5,280 nucleotides of DNA. Source: Flavobacteriaceae bacterium. Its GTDB lineage: Bacteria; Bacteroidota; Bacteroidia; Flavobacteriales; Weeksellaceae. A program made the translations under genes and the position numbers. The notes under the pieces were generated by a model that was given only the letters and a program-made list of their open reading frames with translations, made no database searches and was not told the DNA's origin. Location: NCBI GenBank assembly GCA_031273305.1, contig JAISSC010000026.1, positions 1 through 5,280 of the forward strand. The letters run 5' to 3'. Positions 1 through 5,131 of the stretch are shown here, one piece after another. The first letter of the stretch is position 1. Each line of letters starts with the position of its first letter.

Positions 1-138
1 ATTGATTCAAAAGAATTATTATCAACATATATAAATACTTACAAAGATATTTACTTCTATGATGATACACATTGGTCGCCAATAGCAGCTAAAATTGTTG
101 CAGAAAAAATAAAGGATACTATAAAACGTAATGAATAG
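1..138 (+). CDS. C-terminal fragment of a probable SGNH-hydrolase-like (AlgX/AlgJ/DHHW-type) O-acetyltransferase
   Basis: The reading frame is open from the first base and ends at TAG (136-138), giving 45 residues; the start lies outside the window. The visible tail reads DDTHWSPIAAKIVAEKI at residues 21-37. An Asp-x-His-Trp motif followed by a small-residue-rich helix close to the C-terminus is what I know from AlgX/AlgJ and DHHW-type SGNH-like proteins, where this Asp and His (here D22 and H24) complete the Ser-His-Asp catalytic set. Such proteins usually move acetyl groups onto exopolysaccharides or cell-wall polymers outside the cytoplasm, often beside an MBOAT membrane acyltransferase. 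The nucleophile Ser, any signal peptide and the neighbours are not visible, so family membership rests on this one motif. It converges on pyk with 74 bases between the stop codons. Confidence 0.55.
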   Translation: MDSKELLSTYINTYKDIYFYDDTHWSPIAAKIVAEKIKDTIKRNE

Positions 139-212
139 CACAAACACACAACGAGTAATTTCACAAAAGAATAGGTTTGTGGTTCAACCGGCTTTCCATC
201 CACATTACAATC

Positions 213-1643
213 TTAACTTATCTGTGTAAGTCGGAGTGTATTGGTCAGTCCGTTACCGAAAGACGGCATAGCATTGAGATTAATAACAAAATCTCCTGTT
301 TTCACATATCCTTTTTCTTTGGTATCTTTATTTACTCCCACTACTGTTTCGTCCGTACTCTTTAATTCTTCATACAGAAAGGCTCTAACTCCCCATAACA
401 GGCTCAACATGGTGATTACTCTTTTATTAGAGGTAAACACAATAATATCTGCCAGCGGTCTGTGGGAAGAAATTTGAAATGCAGTATACCCCGACTGGGT
501 CAAGGTAATAATTGCTTTAGCATTTACCTGTCCAACCATATCTGCCGCATTATAACAGATCATATCTGTAATATAACGATCACTTTCTTTTTTAGGATAG
601 TGTAACGGTACCTGCACATGATGGTCATCTTCTACATTACTGATAATCTTCGACATATTTTGGATTACTTCCACCGGATGTTCTCCTACGGAGGTTTCCC
701 CGCTCAACATCACTGCATCTGCTCCATCTAAAACCGAATTGGCTACGTCATTTACTTCTGCTCTGGTAGGAGTCAGTCCGTCAATCATGCTTTCCATCAT
801 CTGTGTAGCGATAATTACTGGTTTACAGGCATTTTTACACATCGTTACCAAATTTTTCTGGATTAGCGGAACCTTTTCCATAGGAATTTCAATTCCCAAA
901 TCTCCTCTTGCCACCATAATTCCGTCCACTACCTTAACGATTTCCTCAATATTTTTTATAGCTTCCGGCTTCTCTATCTTGGCAATAATCGGAATTTTAT
1001 GATTACTGTTAACCTGTATTAGTTTCTTCAGGTCGTTGACGTCTTCCACGTGCCTCACGAATGAAAGTGCTATCCAATCAAAGTTATATTTGATAGCTAC
1101 CAGCGCATCTTTTATATCTTTTTCTGTTAAGGCAGGCAATGAAATCCGGGTATTTGGTAAGTTTACGCCTTTTTTTGAACGCAACGGCCCGCCCTGTATC
1201 ACTTTAGCCTTTACTTTATCTTTTAAATTTGTTTCAACTACTTCAAATATCAATTTTCCATCGTCTAACAATATCCTCTCTCCTACTTTCACATCTCTGG
1301 CAAATTGTGAATAACTCATATATACTTTTTCAGCATCTCCCTCAATATTTTCATTGGTAAAAGTGATGGTATCTCCCGCATTTACCGTAGTTTCTTCTTT
1401 CACTATTCCTATTCTCAACTTAGGTCCCTGCAGGTCTGCCAACAATGCAACGCTAAAATCATGTTCTTCATTAATACTCCTAACCAAGTGTACCCATTTT
1501 TTTACCGTTTCTTCTTCTGCATGTGAAAAATTTACTCTGATGACATTTACTCCTGCCGTAAACATCTTTAAGAGTGTTTCTTTATCTTCTGATGCAGGAC
1601 CTATAGTTGCTACAATCTTTGTCTTTTTTCTGTATCCGTTCAT
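213..1643 (-). CDS. pyk: Pyruvate kinase
   Basis: Converts phosphoenolpyruvate and ADP to pyruvate and ATP, the last step of glycolysis, in the cytoplasm. The 476-residue length is normal for bacterial enzymes. The N-terminal KTKIVATIGPAS is followed by RVNFSH (36-41, substrate/nucleotide site) and DLQGPKLRI (70-78). The signature IIAKIEKPEAI carries the catalytic Lys at 222 and metal ligand Glu at 224; VARGDLG supplies Asp248, and Thr280 lies in IIATQMMESM. PTRAEVNDVANSVLDGADAVMLSGET follows at 292-317, in pieces conserved across the family. The regulatory C domain begins near residue 355 and is complete. Lys75, with Leu71, Gln72 and Ile78, matches the group described as not needing K+ (rabbit muscle enzyme has Glu117 here). 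The ATG shares one base with the upstream stop codon (TAATG), indicating translational coupling; I see no Shine-Dalgarno site. It is the last gene of the cluster. Confidence 0.97.
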   Translation of the reverse strand: MNGYRKKTKIVATIGPASEDKETLLKMFTAGVNVIRVNFSHAEEETVKKWVHLVRSINEEHDFSVALLADLQGPKLRIGIVKEETTVNAGDTITFTNENIEGDAEKVYMSYSQFARDVKVGERILLDDGKLIFEVVETNLKDKVKAKVIQGGPLRSKKGVNLPNTRISLPALTEKDIKDALVAIKYNFDWIALSFVRHVEDVNDLKKLIQVNSNHKIPIIAKIEKPEAIKNIEEIVKVVDGIMVARGDLGIEIPMEKVPLIQKNLVTMCKNACKPVIIATQMMESMIDGLTPTRAEVNDVANSVLDGADAVMLSGETSVGEHPVEVIQNMSKIISNVEDDHHVQVPLHYPKKESDRYITDMICYNAADMVGQVNAKAIITLTQSGYTAFQISSHRPLADIIVFTSNKRVITMLSLLWGVRAFLYEELKSTDETVVGVNKDTKEKGYVKTGDFVINLNAMPSFGNGLTNTLRLTQIS

Positions 1644-2119
1644 TACTTAGATAATATCAAATTTTCTAAATTATTTATTTTAATAGTCTTAATATCAATA
1701 TCTTGATACTCCTGAATGGTCTTAAAACCCGACAAATTTACATAAAACTCTTCATCTAGTAAAAAATCAGATTTTAAGAAATAGTTAAATGTTTTATACT
1801 CCGGTATCAGAGTTTTCACGTTTTCAACCTCATTGAACAAACTGATATTGTCAGTCTTTATAATTTGTGGATAGGAATAGTTGCTTATCAGCTGTATTTC
1901 CTGTTTAGTTTTTAAGTGATAAAATTTATAAACCGAAAAATTATATGAAATTCCTTGATCTATAATCTTCTGGTCTTTTACTCGTCTAAAACCGAATTTG
2001 CAATTCTTATTCAGATAAAAGGCAAAATCATAATCTTTGTTCAAATTCGATGTTAACCCTAATAAATGAAACTCAAAAATCGGATCATTATCGTCCCAAT
2101 CAAAGGAGTACACTTTCAT
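1643..2119 (-). CDS. IPExxxVDY family protein, function unknown
   Basis: A 158-residue protein with no signal peptide or membrane segment that I can see, so probably cytoplasmic. It carries IPEYKTFNY at residues 105-113, a variant of the Ile-Pro-Glu-x3-Val-Asp-Tyr motif that names a small family restricted, as far as I know, to Bacteroidetes and typically encoded between rnc and pyk, as here. The N-terminal half has the pattern I associate with the family: FHLLGLTSNLNKDYDFAFYLN at 17-37, in which a Leu/Ile-Gly-Ile/Leu stretch is followed by Asp-Tyr. Composition is rich in Asn, Lys, Phe and Tyr. It lies 2 bases after the rnc stop and overlaps the pyk start by one base, so it is probably made from the same transcript. 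No function is established to my knowledge, and the sequence shows no catalytic motif that I can name. The family call rests on motif plus position. Confidence 0.85.
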   Translation of the reverse strand: MKVYSFDWDDNDPIFEFHLLGLTSNLNKDYDFAFYLNKNCKFGFRRVKDQKIIDQGISYNFSVYKFYHLKTKQEIQLISNYSYPQIIKTDNISLFNEVENVKTLIPEYKTFNYFLKSDFLLDEEFYVNLSGFKTIQEYQDIDIKTIKINNLENLILSK

Positions 2120-2121
2120 GT

Positions 2122-2871
2122 TTATCTACTTTCAGATATATTAGTACGCTTGTTCAGCCTGTAATAAGCTCTTCTTGCAGCACTTTCTCCTGCTTTTTTC
2201 TTTGAAGTAGCTCTCCCTTTGGTCATCTTTCTACCATTTAAATAAATGATAGAATTAAAGATTAAAATATCCTCTGCGTTTTCTTCCTGAAAAGTTTCAA
2301 AATTTATTTCTACCTTGTTCTTCTGTGCCCATTCTATGATCAAACTCTTATAACTGGTAACTCTTTTTTCGAGTTTCTCGATGTCTTCTTGTTTGATCAA
2401 TGTTTCATTGATAAAATTCCGGCACAACTCAAATCCTCCATCAATATAAATAGCTCCTACAAGGGCTTCATACAAATTTCCATTAATATTCTCTCCCAAG
2501 TTCGTATTCTGGCGTTTTTGGAGATAAGAAGATAAGCTCAACTCATTACCCAAAAAATTCAAAGTCTTTCTATTGACCATTTTTGACCTCATTTGGGTAA
2601 GGTATCCCTCTTTTTTATCCGGAGCCTGATTATAAAGATAATCCGATACAATACTCGATAATATGGAATCTCCGAGAAACTCTAACCTTTCAAAGTTTTT
2701 ATTGTCATTATCATTTACCGAAGAATGGGTAAAACATTCGTAAAAAACGTCAAGATTTGAAGGTTTGTATCCGATAAGATTCTCTATTCGTTTTTTAAAA
2801 ATTCTTCCCTCTTTATCAGAGTTGTGTTTCAATAAGTTGATACGGAAAAGTATTTTTTTCCAAATAGTCAT
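2122..2871 (-). CDS. rnc: Ribonuclease III
   Basis: Cuts double-stranded RNA, including rRNA precursors and structured mRNAs, as a homodimer. The 249-residue protein has the usual two-domain layout. The endonuclease domain spans about 25-160, with the signature ERLEFLGDSIL at 61-71 (metal ligands Glu64 and Asp68, matching E. coli Glu41 and Asp45). A second metal-site block, GNLYEALVGAIYIDGGF, lies at 131-147 with Glu135 at the E. coli Glu117 position. The double-stranded RNA-binding domain spans about 171-240 and ends in the typical SKKKAGESAARRAYYRL helix (223-239). The residue matching E. coli Asp114 is Asn132; I believe Asn or Asp both occur here in related bacteria, so I do not read this as loss of activity. 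The ATG follows GGAAAAAAAT, an A-rich leader. It sits 46 bases after fabF and 2 bases before the IPExxxVDY gene. Confidence 0.96.
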   Translation of the reverse strand: MTIWKKILFRINLLKHNSDKEGRIFKKRIENLIGYKPSNLDVFYECFTHSSVNDNDNKNFERLEFLGDSILSSIVSDYLYNQAPDKKEGYLTQMRSKMVNRKTLNFLGNELSLSSYLQKRQNTNLGENINGNLYEALVGAIYIDGGFELCRNFINETLIKQEDIEKLEKRVTSYKSLIIEWAQKNKVEINFETFQEENAEDILIFNSIIYLNGRKMTKGRATSKKKAGESAARRAYYRLNKRTNISESR

Positions 2872-2917
2872 ATTTTTTTCCGGATAATCATTAGATATAT
2901 CTGTGTGTGTCTCCGTT

Positions 2918-4168
2918 CTAAATTTTCTTTAAGATAATGCATGCATTATGACCTCCAAAACCGAATGTATTACTCATTGCATAATCAACCTTCTTCTCTT
3001 TTGCTTTATTAAAGGTAAAATCGAATTTCGGATCAAATTCCTCATCATCTGTAAGATGATTGATAGTTGGCGGGACTATATTTTCTCTAATTGCTCCTAT
3101 ACAAGCCAGTGCTTCAATAGCTCCGGCAGCTCCTAACAGGTGACCTGTCATTGATTTTGTAGAATTAATTTGAATATTATAAGCATGTTCTCCAAATAAC
3201 TTAAAGATTGCCTTCGCTTCTGCCAAATCCCCTAACGGAGTGGATGTTCCGTGAACATTGATATGGTTAATATCAGTGATGGATATTCCGGCATCTTCAA
3301 TAGCATTTTTCATTACGTTATAGGCTCCTAATCCTTCCGGATGTGGGGCTGTCATATGGTAAGCATCTGCACTTAAGCCTCCGCCTACAATTTCTGCGTA
3401 GATAATTGCTCCTCGTTTCACGGCATGCTCATATTCTTCCAGAACAAGAGCTCCGGATCCTTCTCCTAACACAAAGCCATCTCTGTCTTTATCGAACGGA
3501 CGAGAAGCGGTCTTAGGGTCGTCATTTCTTGTTGACATGGCATGTAAGGCATTAAAGCCTCCTACGCCACTGGCAGATATAGCTGCTTCAGAACCTCCTG
3601 TTACAATAACATCTGCTTTTCCTAACCTGATCAACATTAAAGAATCGATCATAGAATTGGAAGAAGATGCACAAGCGGATACTGTTGCATAATTAGGCCC
3701 CATAAAACCATATTGCATGGAGATGAGACCCGGTGTCATATCTGCTATCATTTTGGGAATAAAAAAAGGATTGAACCGTGGTGGTCCACCCCCTAAAGCA
3801 TAAGCAGTTACTTCCTGCTCAAAGGTTATCAAACCTCCTATTCCCGACCCCCAGATGACGCCTACTCTGTTTTTATCTAATTCGGAATACTCCAGTATCT
3901 TACTGTGCTCTATTGCCTCTTTTGAAGAAATAAGACCTAGTTGAGCACATCTGTCATACTTTCGGACATCCTTTTTTTCAAAATAGTCTTCGGGATTGTA
4001 ATTTTTGACTTCACAAGCGAACTTTGTTTTAAAATTAGCTGCATCAAATAGAGTAATCGGTCCTGCTCCACTAACTCCGTCTAACAGGGCTTTCCAATAT
4101 TCCTGAAAATTATTACCCAAAGGAGTTATTGCACCAAGTCCGGTTACCACTACTCGTTTTAAAGCCAT
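2918..4168 (-). CDS. fabF: 3-oxoacyl-[acyl-carrier-protein] synthase II
   Basis: Condenses malonyl-ACP with an acyl-ACP chain, releasing CO2, in the elongation cycle of type II fatty acid synthesis in the cytoplasm. The 416 residues are full length for KAS II. RRVVVTGLGAITPLG-type N-terminus is present (residues 4-18 here begin KRVVVTG). The nucleophile is Cys166 in VSACASSSN. The two catalytic histidines are His306 in NVHGTSTPLGD and His343 in KSMTGHLLGAAGA, with Lys338 between them. The gating loop near the C-terminus reads NTFGFGGHNA (400-409); the His after GFGG replaces the Thr of E. coli FabF, which I believe is usual in Bacteroidetes. The gene starts 20 bases after acpP, its substrate carrier, an arrangement widespread in bacteria. 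Priming KAS III (FabH) would have a Cys-His-Asn triad, so FabF or the close FabB are the only fits, and acpP linkage favours FabF. Confidence 0.97.
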   Translation of the reverse strand: MALKRVVVTGLGAITPLGNNFQEYWKALLDGVSGAGPITLFDAANFKTKFACEVKNYNPEDYFEKKDVRKYDRCAQLGLISSKEAIEHSKILEYSELDKNRVGVIWGSGIGGLITFEQEVTAYALGGGPPRFNPFFIPKMIADMTPGLISMQYGFMGPNYATVSACASSSNSMIDSLMLIRLGKADVIVTGGSEAAISASGVGGFNALHAMSTRNDDPKTASRPFDKDRDGFVLGEGSGALVLEEYEHAVKRGAIIYAEIVGGGLSADAYHMTAPHPEGLGAYNVMKNAIEDAGISITDINHINVHGTSTPLGDLAEAKAIFKLFGEHAYNIQINSTKSMTGHLLGAAGAIEALACIGAIRENIVPPTINHLTDDEEFDPKFDFTFNKAKEKKVDYAMSNTFGFGGHNACIILKKI

Positions 4169-4188
4169 ACTTTAATGTCTTTGTGAAA

Positions 4189-4428
4189 TTATTGTTTGTT
4201 TACTTCTTCAATGTAAGAAATGGCTTGACCAACTGTTGAAATTTTTTCTGCTTGATCATCCGGGATTTGAATATCAAATTCTTTTTCAAACTCCATAATT
4301 AATTCCACTGTGTCCAATGAATCTGCCCCCAAGTCATTTGTAAAACTTGCTTCTGGCGTAACTTCACTTTCATCTACTCCTAATTTGTCAACGATGATAG
4401 CTTTTACTCTTGATGTAATGTCAGACAT
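4189..4428 (-). CDS. acpP: Acyl carrier protein
   Basis: Small acidic carrier that holds growing fatty acyl chains on a 4'-phosphopantetheine arm and delivers them to FabF and the other Fab enzymes; also used for lipid A and phospholipid synthesis. The 79-residue length is standard. The modification site is Ser37 in LGADSLDTVEL (33-43), the invariant Asp-Ser-Leu motif, and helix II onwards (VELIMEFEKEFDIQIPDDQAEK, residues 41-62, in two runs of conserved positions) is typical of bacterial AcpP. The ATG is preceded by an A-rich leader ending AAAAAGGTT, in which AAGG might act as a weak ribosome site, very close to the start. It is the first gene of the minus-strand cluster and lies directly downstream of the promoter proposed at 4462-4490. 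Confidence 0.98.
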   Translation of the reverse strand: MSDITSRVKAIIVDKLGVDESEVTPEASFTNDLGADSLDTVELIMEFEKEFDIQIPDDQAEKISTVGQAISYIEEVNKQ

Positions 4429-4461
4429 AACCTTTTTATTTTTTAATTATAGTTCAGTCGG

Positions 4462-4490
4462 CAAATATAAAAATTTTTTCACTAGAATAA
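4462..4490 (-). promoter_or_regulatory. Proposed promoter of the acpP-fabF-rnc-IPExxxVDY-pyk cluster
   Basis: Read on the minus strand, TATATTTG (4469 down to 4462) is an exact match to the Bacteroidetes primary sigma factor -7 element TAnnTTTG. It ends 33 bases before the acpP ATG, which would give a short leader of about 25-30 bases. The -33 element is weak: TTA (4490-4488) with an 18-base spacer instead of TTG. The spacer and upstream DNA are A/T-rich, as is common at strong flavobacterial promoters. No other good candidate lies between the cluster's genes. Confidence 0.6.
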
Positions 4491-4501
4491 TATTTTTTCA
4501 C
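4473..4501 (-). repeat. Direct repeat GTGAAAAAAT in the acpP promoter
   Basis: The 10-base sequence GTGAAAAAAT occurs twice on the minus strand, at 4501-4492 and 4482-4473, with starts 19 bases apart (just under two helical turns). One copy covers the -33 neighbourhood and the other lies in the spacer of the proposed promoter. It may be a regulator site or simply A-tract promoter DNA; A-rich sequence makes chance matches easy. Confidence 0.35.
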
Positions 4502-4710
4502 ACTTTTTGATAGTATTATTTTATTGTACACAAAAATTATATAAACATCAAAACGCTAAAAATAAGACCTTCTTTAAGCTCCAATTTATCTATATTCAGG
4601 CACTTTATTAACCAATCCGTATGCCTAAATTAACTACTTTCTGTTCACTATTAAACATATATCCAAAAATAACGAAAATGCAGATTTAACTAATGAATGC
4701 AATATTTGGG
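4502..4710. other. AT-rich intergenic stretch with no recognisable gene
   Basis: This stretch upstream of the acpP promoter is strongly AT-rich (12 of 60 bases G or C in 4501-4560). The only short plus-strand frame I find, 4621-4689, would encode 22 residues with no ribosome site or family resemblance, and I do not consider it a gene. I see no tRNA, riboswitch or terminator hairpin here. Confidence 0.6.
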
Positions 4711-4870
4711 GTAGGGACGTACCTACGTGAGCGTCCTCTCCACGATTGCAATTTCAGGATTTGGGCGTGCCCCTATCGGGTCGGGCTATCCGTGTAGGGA
4801 CGTACATGCGTGTGTGTCTCTGTGGGCTTTCCACTACTATCCCTCACGCAAGGTCGCTTCCTTTGTCAAA
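4711..4870. repeat. GC-rich palindromic repeat island, REP/BIME-like
   Basis: In contrast to its flanks, 88 of 160 bases are G or C. The 12-mer GTAGGGACGTAC occurs at 4711-4722 and 4794-4805, and similarity continues past it (CGTGxGxGTC). The second copy folds: 4796-4805 pairs with 4812-4821 over 10 base pairs, three of them G-U, around a 6-base loop. The first copy has only a short stem (4715-4719 with 4732-4736). Between them lie GGGC/GCCC (4763-4772) and CCC/GGG (4771-4780) self-complementary segments. The second hairpin is flanked by GGGCTATCC (4783-4791) and GGGCTTTCC (4824-4832), which could be a small duplication. An open frame at 4746-4961 reads as low-complexity noise from the repeat. 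I recall similar GGGCGTGCCCC...TCGGGCT...CCCTCACGCAAGG sequences scattered in Bacteroidetes genomes, but cannot check that here. Confidence 0.6.
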
Positions 4871-4907
4871 GATACTCCAGTGCATCAGGCTAAGCCATAA
4901 CAGGGAT

Positions 4908-5013
4908 TGTAGAGACGTCCCAATTTGGGTGACACAAGCAGAAAAACATACCGTAAAATAACTGATAAAAACTCCCAAATTGGGTATAGCCACCCGAATT
5001 GGACATCTCTACA
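4908..5013. repeat. 106-base inverted-repeat element, MITE-like
   Basis: The left arm at 4908-4931 (TGTAGAGACGTCCCAATTT then GGGTG) is matched by the reverse complement of the right arm at 4991-5013 (TGTAGAGATGTCCAATTCGG then GTG), differing by two substitutions and one missing base. The interior is AT-rich and has no coding potential. A further palindromic core, CCCAATTTGGG at 4919-4929, has its exact reverse complement at 4974-4984, so alternative folds are possible. The outer GTAGAGACG resembles the GTAGGGACG of the neighbouring island, suggesting related origin. I do not see a clear target-site duplication at its borders (GGGAT on the left, CATTT on the right). No transposase is present, so any mobility would be in trans or ancient. 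As transcript it would form a long hairpin followed by a short T run (5016-5021), so it could also stop transcription on the plus strand. Confidence 0.7.
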
Positions 5014-5054
5014 CATTTTTTACCTGTTAATTTATAATAAATAAAATTTTCCTA

Positions 5055-5084
5055 TTGCTTTATCAGAAATTTATTGTACATTTA
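5055..5084 (+). promoter_or_regulatory. Possible Bacteroidetes-type promoter
   Basis: TTG at 5055-5057 is followed after 19 bases by TACATTTA at 5077-5084. This fits TTG-N19-TAnnTTTG except for the final base. It lies 47 bases upstream of the ATG at 5132, a plausible leader length. AT-rich DNA yields such matches by chance fairly often. Confidence 0.35.
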
Positions 5085-5131
5085 CATTTTAATTTCAGTA
5101 ATTATAGTAACGAACCAAAATCTTATACAAA

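Noticed and set aside
139..212. Possible bidirectional terminator between the convergent genes (CACAAA 162-167 pairing with TTTGTG 176-181; also CACAAAC 139-145 with GTTTGTG 175-181)
   Set aside because: Stems are only 6-7 AT-rich pairs, one with a 29-base loop, and neither is followed by a T run on either strand, so they do not meet the pattern of an intrinsic terminator.
177..1650. Several plus-strand frames of 62-98 codons opposite pyk
   Set aside because: They are antisense shadows of the well-supported pyruvate kinase gene and lack any recognisable motif.
2948..3136. 62-codon plus-strand frame opposite the end of fabF
   Set aside because: It is antisense to conserved KAS II sequence and reads as Ile/Cys/Phe-rich noise.
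4310..4510. 66-codon plus-strand frame opposite acpP and its promoter
   Set aside because: It is antisense to acpP and its tail is a translation of the A/T-rich promoter region.
4621..4689. 22-codon frame starting MPKLTTF in the AT-rich spacer
   Set aside because: It is too short, has no ribosome site or promoter that I can defend, and resembles no known small protein.
4746..4961. 71-residue plus-strand frame across the repeat island
   Set aside because: It lies entirely in palindromic repeat DNA, crosses into the inverted-repeat element, has no ribosome site or domain-like pattern, and its reading is explained by GC-rich repeats lacking stop codons.
4711..5013. CRISPR array or tRNA in the repeat region
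   Set aside because: Only two short direct copies 83 bases apart are present, with no regular spacer pattern, and no cloverleaf or conserved T-loop sequence could be found.
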